Source: Bacteroidota bacterium
GTDB taxonomy: Bacteria; Bacteroidota; Bacteroidia; Flavobacteriales; Flavobacteriaceae
Direction: 5' to 3'
NCBI GenBank assembly: GCA_024279425.1
Contig: JAJRRO010000106.1
Location: 1 to 64,000 of the forward strand
Length of the DNA: 64,000 nucleotides
The notes under the pieces are model-generated. The model had not been told where the DNA came from. It did not search any database and saw only the letters and a list, made by a program, of their open reading frames with translations. The position numbers were made by a program, and so were the translations under genes. Below are positions 45,162-53,826 of this stretch, in pieces. Each line of letters starts with the position of its first letter. The stretch's first letter is position 1.

Positions 45162-45180
45162 ACAACGGTCCTGTGTATGG
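45162..45180. other. attC-like site B, left half
   Basis: ACAAC (45162-45166), then GGTCCT (6 bases), then an arm GTGTATGG, the same AAC-GGTYYY-arm plan as sites A and C. Its mate would be an ACAC arm, 3 bases, and GTT. That arrangement (ACAC-AAT-GTTAGC) occurs at 46654-46666, beyond the IS110 element. Confidence 0.4.
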
Positions 45181-45332
45181 TTAGTTGCGGGAAATCAGTT
45201 ATGATCTTCCGCCGTGGCGCTAAGATAATAATTGTGAGTGAATTTCCGGTGAGGCAATTCCGCCGTAATTAATTATAGCATCGATGAAAAAGCGGTAAGT
45301 CCGGTATCTTTAAATAGCAAAAACTTAAAGAT

Positions 45333-46402
45333 ATGGAAACCCGAATTACTGCTTGCCCTAAGTTATACATAGGGATCGACATTCATAAACGGAGTTGGAA
45401 GGTACATTGTGGCACCCAGCTGTTCGCCGGCAAGTCCTTTAGCATGTCCCCTGATCGGGAACGATTGCTTGCATATGTTGCCAAACATTTCGCGTGCCAT
45501 GAGGTAAGTGTTGCCTATGAGGCTGGATGTTGTGGTCATTATGCGCACCGTTGTTTCGAGAGCTACGGTTGGCGTTCTTTGGTAGTGAACCCTGCGGACA
45601 TCCATCGTAAGGGGAAGAAGCGCCATACCAAGACCGACAGGATAGATGCCCAATTGATCAGCAGGGAGCTCAAAGATGGGCGTTTGGATAGTATTGTGGT
45701 CCCGGAGGTTGAACGCGAGGAATTGCGCAGCCTGTTCAGGAGGAGCAACGACCTGGTGAAGGGCTTTAGAAGGATAAAGAGCTACATCAAGATGCAGTTC
45801 TGTATTTCGGGATCAAGGAGCCTGAGGAGTTGGACAACGACCATTGGAGCCATGCCTACCGTAAATGGTTGGACGATATGGTGTTCATTCACTCGACTGC
45901 CAAGGCGACCTTGGAGAGCAGAATGCGTTTTTTCCGTTTCGTGGACCAAGATCTAAGGGACGTTTCCACACAGCTTAGGAGGTATTGCAAGACCCATTAT
46001 AAGAAAGACTACATGTTGCTACGAAGTATATCCGGTATCGGTGGCATGGTTGCCTGTGGTATCATCTGTGAGCTGGAGAATTTGAGGCGATTCAACAACG
46101 TAAAACATTTGGCGGGCTATGTTGGCCTTGCCCCTGGGGTGTACCAAAGTGGGCGCACCCATAAAACGATTGGCATGACCATGCGGGCGCACCGATTGAT
46201 ACGGAGCTATTTCGTGGAGGCGGCCTGGCAGGCGATACGCGCGGATCCCGTGATGCAGGCGTACTATCGAAAGCACTTGGGCAAGAACGTAAAGAGCATC
46301 ATCATCAAAGTGGCCAGAAAGCTGTTGAGCAAGACCTTGGCGGTGATAAAGACGGGGATACCCTATAAGATAGGGAGTAATAGAATAGAAAAACAACAAT
46401 AA
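45333..46402 (+). mobile_element. IS110 family insertion sequence (core; ends not resolved)
   Basis: A complete-looking but frameshifted IS110 transposase gene spans this interval. IS110 members lack clear terminal inverted repeats, so the boundaries in the flanking non-coding DNA (perhaps 45.19-45.33 and 46.40-46.65 kb) cannot be drawn. It lies between two halves of attC-like site B. Some IS1111/IS110 elements are known to insert in integron attC sites, which would fit. Confidence 0.75.
45333..46402 (+). pseudogene. IS110 transposase with a -1 frameshift
   Basis: The first frame encodes the DEDD RuvC-like nuclease: D16 (YIGIDIHKRSW), E63 (YEAGCCGH), D102 and D105 (KTDRIDAQL), to about KSYIKMQF. 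Near 45800 one base is missing (CAGTTCTGTATTTC should carry one more base), so the second part is in the -1 frame, giving GIKEPEELDNDHWSHAYRKW and the Tnp_20 domain (LLRSISGIGGMVACGIICEL, HLAGYVGLAPG). About 350 residues in all, the family length. A base error or a real inactivating deletion are both possible; programmed shifting is not usual in this family. Confidence 0.85.
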
Positions 46403-46653
46403 CAAAGCTCACAAAGAAGTATTCAAGACCTGTACCACAAAACAACTTGGGTGATGTGTTTGGCACAATCACATATTTATAGCAAGTGGCCAGGTCTATT
46501 ATAACTTACGATCATACAGATGCGGGCGACGATCCGAAAAAAAGACCAATCACACATAGGATGCGGAGCAAGTTATACCAAAACAAGAAAAAGTGGTTTA
46601 AGTAAAAAAACAAAATATTAACTTTGAAGAGCTGGATTAGGTCTTTTCATAGG

Positions 46654-46666
46654 ACACAATGTTAGC
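46654..46666. other. attC-like site B, right half
   Basis: ACAC-AAT-GTTAGC reads as arm end, 3-base spacer and GTT. It pairs with GTGT of the left half (45173-45176) and with its AAC. Only the innermost 4 bases of the arm are well matched, so this pairing is the weakest of the three. Confidence 0.3.
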
Positions 46667-46764
46667 AAAAGTTTTTTGGCCAATTAAATTAATGAAAAAT
46701 CAATTAATCGCATTATCCCCATGCTTAAGTTGTATATTAATGTCCATACCAATACATAACTATT

Positions 46765-47253
46765 ATGAGAAAAAACATTAGATTATTTGGATTTTTAGCA
46801 TTTACGGCTTTAATTCTTTCCGCCTGTGCAGCTACAGAAAAAGAGGAAGTCCTTGATATGGAAAAGGTTAGGGTCGAAATACAAGCAATGGAAGATGTTT
46901 ATGCCGCAGGTGAAAAAGCGAAAGATGCTGATGCGGTGGCTGCGTATTACAGCGACGACGCCATAAGTTATGGCAGAAACAAACAACCTCTTTCAGGTAA
47001 GGCAGCCATCAGAGACAATATTGCAAATAATATTGCAAAAGATACAACTGAAAATTATAATGTATATAAGGTTGTAGACCCATTTGCTGAAGGTAATACT
47101 GCGGCTGAGATTGGTTCCTGGACCGAATTCGATTCTTCTGGTAACGAAAAGGAGAATGGAAATTACATGTCCTATTTCCAGAAACGAGATGGAAAATATA
47201 TATGTGTTCGAGATATGAGTACGACTACATCTCCTGTTAAGTCAGGTATGTAA
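46765..47253 (+). CDS. DUF4440/SnoaL-like (NTF2-fold) lipoprotein
   Basis: A 162-residue lipoprotein; MRKNIRLFGFLAFTALILSAC gives a lipobox with cysteine 21 (the motif core is LSAC). The mature domain has the SnoaL-like NTF2 fold pattern: VYAAGEKAKDADAVAAYYSD (core AVAAYYSDDA) and GRNKQPLSGKAAIRDNI, GSWTEFDSSGNE, GNYMSYFQKRDGKY. NTF2-fold lipoproteins of this type are found in many Bacteroidota; function unknown. It lies in the island between site B and site C and is on the plus strand. Confidence 0.82.
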   Translation: MRKNIRLFGFLAFTALILSACAATEKEEVLDMEKVRVEIQAMEDVYAAGEKAKDADAVAAYYSDDAISYGRNKQPLSGKAAIRDNIANNIAKDTTENYNVYKVVDPFAEGNTAAEIGSWTEFDSSGNEKENGNYMSYFQKRDGKYICVRDMSTTTSPVKSGM

Positions 47254-47288
47254 GCTAAAAAATAGCGCAATACATTGAATAAATTTTT

Positions 47289-47354
47289 GCTAACGGTCTC
47301 GCATATGAGTAGGATGTGGCGATAGCAAGTCTTATCTCATATGCATTGTTATGT
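47289..47354. other. attC-like recombination site C
   Basis: GCTAAC (47289-47294), 6 bases GGTCTC, arm GCATATGAG (47301-47309), loop of 26 bases, arm CTCATATGC (47336-47344), 3 bases ATT, GTTATGT (47348-47354). The arm pair is a perfect 9-bp inverted repeat and AAC...GTT closes the outside. At 66 bp it has the size of a compact integron attC. It separates the DUF4440 gene from the adenosine deaminase-like gene. Confidence 0.55.
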
Positions 47355-47384
47355 GGGGAAATATCATTTCGCATCTTAATTTTA

Positions 47385-48926
47385 TCAAGGATATCTACAA
47401 TTAAAATTTTTAGACCTTGGTTGCCAGTTTCGTTCGAAATTTAATATTTCTTGATCCAAGTTTTCAAGAAGAATTCGTCGTGTTTCTGGAGGAACAAAAC
47501 TATACTTTAAACTATTTCTTGCTAGTTGCTTTATTTCTTCCCAGCTAAGCTCAAAGGAAGTTGCAGCAATGCAAAATTCATTACTCATATCAGTTTGAAA
47601 AATACCTGCATTATCCGTATTCAATGTGACAGGGTCATTTGACTGTTCACCATTTTCCGTTTTAGGTACTGCACAACTTTTCTTATTGAAAAGTAATGGA
47701 AAAGGATGATCTTCAAGTTTATTCACAACCCCAAGTAAAACGTTGCTTGTCAAGTTAATTTCAATAGGTGTTCCTTTTCGACAAATCAGATCCCAGGATT
47801 CCATATCATTAACCAAATTCACACCATGTCCGATTCGCTGTGCTCCCAAATTAACTGCCTCAGAAACGTGATCATACCATCCTGGACGATTACTTTCTCC
47901 TGCATGAATAGTCATATTAACATCCCCAAATTCAGCTCGAAGGCTTCCTAACAGATAGTCCATACCTGGTTTGGTAGATAATTCCTGTTCCGGTAATCCT
48001 ACAAAATCAATTCCAATAACAAGATTATTAAAGCGAGATAGTGTTGCTAGGTAATATGCCTGTCTCAAACGGGAATGTAAATATCCTTGCTGCTTTCTTA
48101 AATAACAATCTTTGGTGCACTTAACAGGTTCAAGATCTGTAATTCCACCTGGACTAAGAGGATCACTCCTTTTAATTTGTGCTATAAATTTTGTAATAAC
48201 TTGGGATTGGTTGGAAGAAATAAACTCATTGTTTTGCTCATCAATAGCACTAGAAATATTATCAAGTAAAGTTTCAATTTTAACAGGCTGACCTTTACTA
48301 TCTGATCTGCCATATGGTGACAACTTTAATTCGAGATAAGATATATTATGCGAAGATGCATCTTTCATTGCTTGCTTTACGAGTTTGGGAATCAGATCAG
48401 CATTATCAGTTAAGTCATCTAAAGCACTAAATATATCTCCGAAAGATTTATAGGAATGTTCCTCAGTAGATTTGACATCATTTTGATCAATTATTACGGC
48501 TGATTCCAATTTCTGTTTCTTATCATCAGTAAGATTTTTTAGTAAAAAACAGTTGCTCGGATCACGCAAGCATTTTTGTTGAAGCCTTGTTGGTCTTTTA
48601 GGCTTATCTCTAACATTAAATGGCAAAACAAAACCTATTGTGTCTTTATCGATTACGACTCTGTAATTGTGCTTCACTGCAATTTTAAATAAGTCATCAA
48701 AGTGTATAGCACCTGATAGATGAGAATGGAGTTCTCCTCCTTTTGGCATGTCCTTTAAAAGTTCTGTAATTATCGTAGGATCAGTATTTCTCCATTCATT
48801 AAAACTCTCATCTGTGATGACTTGCGAATATAATGGGATATATGTGAGTAGAAATATTGATGATATTACTGATAAAAATTGTCTAATAAATTGCAATATT
48901 CTAGGTTTTGAAATTGAATTATACAT
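47385..48926 (-). CDS. Exported adenosine deaminase-like metallohydrolase
   Basis: A 513-residue amidohydrolase-fold protein with a signal segment (FLSVISSIFLLTYIPLYSQ). Zinc and substrate motifs: HxH with H67 and H69 (GGELHSHLSGA), MTIHAGESNRPGW (His and Glu), GAQRIGHGVNL (His), and LNTDNAGIF (Asp). In classical adenosine deaminase the last motif is TDDP; here the second Asp is Asn, and DP is AG. Two inserted loops (residues 90-200 and 215-260) lengthen it to the size of extracellular ADGF-like enzymes. It likely deaminates a nucleoside outside the cytoplasm, but activity is unproven. Confidence 0.82.
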   Translation of the reverse strand: MYNSISKPRILQFIRQFLSVISSIFLLTYIPLYSQVITDESFNEWRNTDPTIITELLKDMPKGGELHSHLSGAIHFDDLFKIAVKHNYRVVIDKDTIGFVLPFNVRDKPKRPTRLQQKCLRDPSNCFLLKNLTDDKKQKLESAVIIDQNDVKSTEEHSYKSFGDIFSALDDLTDNADLIPKLVKQAMKDASSHNISYLELKLSPYGRSDSKGQPVKIETLLDNISSAIDEQNNEFISSNQSQVITKFIAQIKRSDPLSPGGITDLEPVKCTKDCYLRKQQGYLHSRLRQAYYLATLSRFNNLVIGIDFVGLPEQELSTKPGMDYLLGSLRAEFGDVNMTIHAGESNRPGWYDHVSEAVNLGAQRIGHGVNLVNDMESWDLICRKGTPIEINLTSNVLLGVVNKLEDHPFPLLFNKKSCAVPKTENGEQSNDPVTLNTDNAGIFQTDMSNEFCIAATSFELSWEEIKQLARNSLKYSFVPPETRRILLENLDQEILNFERNWQPRSKNFNCRYP

Positions 48927-49058
48927 TATTCTTTCTGTTTAGTGATACATAAGACAATAATTTTGGAAATAATATTATTTGAGTTCTAACAGCTTTTCAT
49001 TTTTTAAATTCATTAAATTATTAGTCATTTTGTTGTCATATTCTTTTATCCAACATAA

Positions 49059-49416
49059 CTACAGTGCTAAACGTAGTGCTGTGATTTCTACGGGAATATA
49101 GTGAAATCGGACAACTATCGTTGGGGAAACTGACTTGTACTTATGTTATGGATTCCCGACGATAGGTTGCCAAGAAGGCTGCGCAGCGGCCGTATCTTGT
49201 CGATTTCGCGGTATTGGGAGTATAAATTGCAGTGCCAAATTACTTTTAGTGGCCGTTCTTGTCAGTTAGGACTCGATGCGAATCTGCGGTGATTACTAAT
49301 GTTTAAGGCAGCAGTTGTAATTTGGTTTAGCGCTGTAGTTCGAGTCGATTTACTTTAAGACCGGGAGTGCGTGGTACGAAGGGATTAAAGTTCACCGCAG
49401 GTGAATTGACTCGAAC
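49059..49416. repeat. 358-bp direct repeat, copy 2, with attC-like fold D
   Basis: The second copy of the 44.1-kb repeat, same orientation. AACTACAGTGCTAAAC (49057-49072) pairs over 16 bp with GTTTAGCGCTGTAGTT (49325-49340), with one G-T pair; inside, CCAAATTAC (49235-49243) pairs with GTAATTTGG (49317-49325). A second hairpin GTTCGAGTCGATT/AATTGACTCGAAC closes the 3' end. Copy 1 versus copy 2 changes such as ACAGCAC versus ACAGTGC keep the stem as G-U pairs. It marks the right side of the island. Confidence 0.9.
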
Positions 49417-49439
49417 TAGTTATATCAGTACTAAATATA

Positions 49440-49471
49440 CTGTTATCCCCTTACGTATTTCCGGATAACAG
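49440..49471 (-). terminator. Weak hairpin terminator for the M14 peptidase gene
   Basis: CTGTTATCC / GGATAACAG, a perfect 9-bp stem with a 14-base loop, lies 70 bases downstream of the minus-strand M14 stop. The tail on that strand (TATATTTAG) has few U residues, so efficiency is uncertain. Confidence 0.35.
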
Positions 49472-49541
49472 GACATTTTGTTCTGGTTTTTGGTTTTGTT
49501 AATTTAATTCTTCAACGATTCTATTTGCCGCACTATAAAGA

Positions 49542-51995
49542 TTAATGCACCATAAACAGGGCATTGGCAAAGAAGAGCTTCCCGTTTTCCCAGAACCCTC
49601 TAAAAAGAGGATTATCTACCATATAAACCACCTGTCCTTCACCATGCTCTTCTACTCCAAAGACCAAGGTGTTCACTATTTTTTTCTGGGCCTCACTACC
49701 TGCAAAGCCGGCCATAGGCTTGTTTTGACCACTTTCCAAATAGGCGACTGATCCAGTATCCAGGTATTCATAGGCGTCAGAATTCAATTTTAAAGAAAAA
49801 TAGGTATTGGGATATCCATAGGCCAAGGGGTGCGTATTGTCCACCTTGGTTTTGAAAATGGCTCCTGAAATTGCCTTTTTAATGGATGCCCGTTGGGATT
49901 CATCAAAGCCCTGCAGGTTTTTGGTGGAATCCTTCGCTGTTTCCTTGGCTTTTATTCCAAAACCCTTTGTGCCCGTAAGTCCTTTTATTGAACCGCCCAT
50001 GGCTATTAGTTTTCCACCATCGAAAACCCAATCTTTAAGCGCACCCAATTTATCCGCGTCAAGGAATTTTTTATAGCCTTTACCATCTGGCAGAATGAGT
50101 ACATCATATGCAGAGAAATCAACCTCACCCATATAATCAGAGTCTATGACCGTTATGGGGTATTTTAAGTGTTGTTCTAAAAAATACCAGATTTCACCAA
50201 ATCTTAAAGTTGAGGTTGGCTTGCCAGAAAGGATGGCGATTTTTTGATTGGGAATCATTTGTACATGGCGCGAACCAAAATCTTTTCCACTATCAACAAA
50301 CCCTGTTGAAGTGGCAGTCAATGAAATAGTATGCGTGTTGGCAATCTTGTTCAACATTGCTAAAAAAGAAGGATTGTTTTTGTTATCCCCCTTGGTAATG
50401 ATCAGACTGCCCCTGTCATACGTTTTGCCATTCAAGGAGAATGGTTTGTGGGAATGCCTTACTTTGATTTTGTTTTGCAATAGTTCCGCTAAAAATTTGG
50501 CATCCTTTAAACTGTTCCATTCCGTCAAAAAAGCATAGGCATTTTTATCAAGTGTTGACGAGGAAACCGTCTGCCTTTCGTAGGGTACACTTGAAACTCG
50601 GCTTTGGGATGCCAAGGCATCCAAGCCGTAGGCATAGGGTAGGGACCATGCCGTAATGTCATAAGTAACGGAATCACTGAGTTTTGCATTGGGTTCGAAC
50701 AATACTTTTACCAATGTACTTTTGGTCTGATCTGTTGATATCACCAAACTATTTTTCGAACTTTTTATACTTCCCATTTTACCAGTATTGTACTTGAATC
50801 CTTTTAAAGTGGCCGATTTGCCACTGCCGTATTTAATTTCGTGCTGGTCCAAAAGCTGGGTCAAAGCCTCTATATGGTCAGCATCACCATTCAAGACATA
50901 ACTTTTGTACTTGTAGTTTTTGTTTCTGTAAAATTTCTTGAATTCCGCATTCAGTTTTACCGCGTTCTTGCCAGATATCTCCACCGTGGACAAACTGGTG
51001 GTTTTATGATGGTCAATACGATCATTCAGTGTTAAGGTATCACCGATATTGGTAATGATGCCCAATCCTGCCCTTCCGCCACCCCCTTGTTCATAGGTCA
51101 TGCCAATACTTCCGTTGTACATAGGGTAGGTATCCCCATAACTGGGATACAATAAATCAAAAAATTCTTTGGTAAAATAAAACCAACCGTTGGCATCAAA
51201 ATACTTGGCGTGGTTTTTACCTATGGTCCTTTGGAAATCTAGTTGAAATGGAGTAATGACCTCATGGTAAGGCTCCGAAGCAGGAGCAAAATAGTAGGGG
51301 CTATCCACACCTTGTTCATGAAAATCAACATGCACATGGGGCATCCATTTGTTATAGACCTTAAGTCGATATTTGCTTTCAACCTGGGTCAACCAGGCCC
51401 AATCGCGATTTAAATCGAACATATAGTGGTTACTTCTACCGCTCCACCACCCTTCATGGTGCTCCTTGCTGTTTGGGTCCACATTGTTGGGAAAGTTTTT
51501 ATGCTGATTGTACCAATTTACATAACGGTCACGACCGTCAGGATTAATACAGGGATCCATAATGACCACCGTATTTTCTAAATAGTCACTTTTACGGGTC
51601 AATAGCTCATATATGGTCTGCATTGAGGCTTCTGTACCAACACTTTCGTTGCCATGTACATTATAACTCAGCCAAACGATGGCCTTAGTGGCATTACTTT
51701 CACCGGTTGTGCTTTGCAAATGTTCTGTGCGAATACTTCCCAGATTTTCCATATTATCTACGGAAGAAACATAGGCAAGTAGTAATGGTCTGCGTTCGTT
51801 GGTCTTACCATATTCATGAAGCTGCACACGGTCGGATGCATTTTGAGCCAGATATTCATAATAATCTACTACTTGGTGGTGTCTTGTAAACCGGGACCCC
51901 AATTCATATCCTAAAAACTGCGAGGGTGATTTTAGATCTTGGGCTTTGACTGATAAAATGAGAAATAGGGTAATCAAGGGGAGAAATCGCTTCAT
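49542..51995 (-). CDS. Exported M14 family zinc carboxypeptidase
   Basis: An 817-residue peptidase with a signal peptide (MKRFLPLITLFLILSVKAQ). The zinc site is H114 and E117 in NVHGNESVGTEA plus the later histidine in WMPHVHVDFHEQGVDSPYYF, and substrate-binding arginine in MDPCINPDGRDRYVNWYN. The catalytic M14 domain occupies residues 20-350; the remaining 450 residues are accessory, including ThuA-like strands (ISGKNAVKL, IAILSGKPTSTLRFGE). Likely periplasmic or secreted, digesting peptides. It lies outside the island, next to its right edge. Confidence 0.88.
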   Translation of the reverse strand: MKRFLPLITLFLILSVKAQDLKSPSQFLGYELGSRFTRHHQVVDYYEYLAQNASDRVQLHEYGKTNERRPLLLAYVSSVDNMENLGSIRTEHLQSTTGESNATKAIVWLSYNVHGNESVGTEASMQTIYELLTRKSDYLENTVVIMDPCINPDGRDRYVNWYNQHKNFPNNVDPNSKEHHEGWWSGRSNHYMFDLNRDWAWLTQVESKYRLKVYNKWMPHVHVDFHEQGVDSPYYFAPASEPYHEVITPFQLDFQRTIGKNHAKYFDANGWFYFTKEFFDLLYPSYGDTYPMYNGSIGMTYEQGGGGRAGLGIITNIGDTLTLNDRIDHHKTTSLSTVEISGKNAVKLNAEFKKFYRNKNYKYKSYVLNGDADHIEALTQLLDQHEIKYGSGKSATLKGFKYNTGKMGSIKSSKNSLVISTDQTKSTLVKVLFEPNAKLSDSVTYDITAWSLPYAYGLDALASQSRVSSVPYERQTVSSSTLDKNAYAFLTEWNSLKDAKFLAELLQNKIKVRHSHKPFSLNGKTYDRGSLIITKGDNKNNPSFLAMLNKIANTHTISLTATSTGFVDSGKDFGSRHVQMIPNQKIAILSGKPTSTLRFGEIWYFLEQHLKYPITVIDSDYMGEVDFSAYDVLILPDGKGYKKFLDADKLGALKDWVFDGGKLIAMGGSIKGLTGTKGFGIKAKETAKDSTKNLQGFDESQRASIKKAISGAIFKTKVDNTHPLAYGYPNTYFSLKLNSDAYEYLDTGSVAYLESGQNKPMAGFAGSEAQKKIVNTLVFGVEEHGEGQVVYMVDNPLFRGFWENGKLFFANALFMVH

Positions 51996-52165
51996 ATTCG
52001 ATGCATTGAATTGTGGCTGTCTAAATTAATCATAAATAGTGAGAATTCCCCTCAACTTTCTACTAGAAGCAGCCTTTGACGGTCAACAGCTAGAAGTAAT
52101 TAACGTATTTTTAGGAACAAGAAAAACCAAGAGTTATATATTTACCTTTGATTTTTAAAGTTTGT

Positions 52166-53767
52166 ATGGATATTGATTGTTTACCCTTTAGGAAAACCGG
52201 ATATTTTTCCGATTTGATTTGTGATTACTTAGATGGCAAGGAAACCTTGCAACCTTTTTATAACCGCCTCCCAAAACTCGAAAATTTTAAGGAGCAGATT
52301 GCCGAAAAGGCAACTAATTATCCGGAAGAAAATAGGGACGTACTCTATGATGTCCTCCATGAACAGTATAAGGGGATAACCGTTTCGAGCAAGACTAGGA
52401 CAAATCTCATACAACTAAAAGAACCCATTACCTTTACCGTGGTCACAGGTCACCAGCTTAACCTGTTTACAGGCCCATTGTACTTTTTGTATAAGATCAT
52501 TTCCACAATAAACCTCACCACCCAATTAAAAAAAACATATCCGAGGTTCAATTTTGTACCCGTATTTTGGATGGCCACGGAAGACCATGACTTTGAGGAG
52601 ATCAATTACTTCAATTTTAATACTAAGAAACTGCATTGGAATAAAGATGCTTCAGGGGCGGTAGGTCATTTGAACACCGATGGACTTCAGGAGGTTTATG
52701 AGGCTTTTGCCAATGAATTGACCAGTAGCGGTAATGCCGAGACCTTAAAGTCGCTTTTTAAAGCGGCCTATTTCGAACACGATAACTTGGCCGATGCAAC
52801 TCGGTTTTTGGCCAATGAGCTCTTTGGGGAATATGGACTTGTTATTGTGGATGGTGATCATACGACATTTAAAAGAGTATTGGTTCCCTATGCCAAGAAA
52901 GATATTTTTGAGAATATGGCCTTTACCAAGGTCTCAGAGACAGTTGCCAAGATTCAGGAACTGCCTGAGGCTTATAATATACAAGTCAATCCGAGAGAAA
53001 TCAATTATTTTTATTTGAAGGAAGGGCTTCGCGAAAGAATTGTTGCCAAGGGAGATAAATTTCATGTAAACAATACTGAAATCGAATTCTCAAAGGATGA
53101 ATTATTGGCGGAACTTGAAAATTATCCCGAACGTTTTTCTCCAAACGTAATTGCACGTCCCTTATACCAAGAGATAATCTTACCGAACCTCTGTTATATT
53201 GGTGGGGGAGGGGAGTTGGCCTATTGGTTGGAACTTAAAGCTTCTTTTGAAGCCATGGGCATTGCATTCCCGATTTTATTACCTAGAAATTCGGCATTGG
53301 TGGTTTCTGAAAAGCAGCGAAAGAAATTGGGAAAAATGAATCTTTCGGTGGCAGATCTTTTTCTAGGACAAAGTAGTTTTATCAATAAGAAGATCCGCGA
53401 AATCTCAAATATCGATATTGATTTCTCCGTTCAGAAAAACCATCTGTGTGAACAGTTCAAAGCTATGTACGACCTTGCAGAACAAACCGATAAATCATTT
53501 TTGGGGGCAGTAAAGGCGCAAGAGGTAAAGCAGATCAAAGGTTTGGACGCTTTGGAAAAACGACTTCTAAAAGCCCAAAAGAGAAAGCTGAAAGATCATG
53601 TGCGACGCATGACCGAACTCCAAAACGAACTATTTCCGAATCAATCGCTACAAGAACGAAATTTGAATTTTTCAGAGCTGTATTTGGAATACGGTGAAGC
53701 ATTGATACCCATGTTGATGAATGATCTGCAACCCCTTAAAATAGATTTTTCTGTTCTAGGGGTTTAG
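52166..53767 (+). CDS. bshC: Bacillithiol biosynthesis cysteine-adding enzyme BshC
   Basis: The ATG at 52166 (MDIDCLPFRKTGYFSDLICD) fits the family better than the TTG 6 codons earlier. The 533-residue protein has BshC features: VTGHQLNLFTGPLYFLYKI, a Rossmann-like core (VPVFWMATEDHDFEEIN) and a coiled-coil region (LDALEKRLLKAQKRKLKDHV). It ligates cysteine to glucosaminyl-malate to finish bacillithiol, a low-molecular-weight thiol used by many Bacteroidota. bshA and bshB are not in the window. Confidence 0.94.
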   Translation: MDIDCLPFRKTGYFSDLICDYLDGKETLQPFYNRLPKLENFKEQIAEKATNYPEENRDVLYDVLHEQYKGITVSSKTRTNLIQLKEPITFTVVTGHQLNLFTGPLYFLYKIISTINLTTQLKKTYPRFNFVPVFWMATEDHDFEEINYFNFNTKKLHWNKDASGAVGHLNTDGLQEVYEAFANELTSSGNAETLKSLFKAAYFEHDNLADATRFLANELFGEYGLVIVDGDHTTFKRVLVPYAKKDIFENMAFTKVSETVAKIQELPEAYNIQVNPREINYFYLKEGLRERIVAKGDKFHVNNTEIEFSKDELLAELENYPERFSPNVIARPLYQEIILPNLCYIGGGGELAYWLELKASFEAMGIAFPILLPRNSALVVSEKQRKKLGKMNLSVADLFLGQSSFINKKIREISNIDIDFSVQKNHLCEQFKAMYDLAEQTDKSFLGAVKAQEVKQIKGLDALEKRLLKAQKRKLKDHVRRMTELQNELFPNQSLQERNLNFSELYLEYGEALIPMLMNDLQPLKIDFSVLGV

Positions 53768-53826
53768 CCCAACTTTCTTCTCTATTTTCATGGCCAATCG
53801 TTTATTTTTGTATAAACTTTTCGTCG

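Noticed and set aside
41340-49420. Prophage or ICE origin of the island
   Set aside because: No integrase, phage structural, relaxase or conjugation gene is visible in the block.
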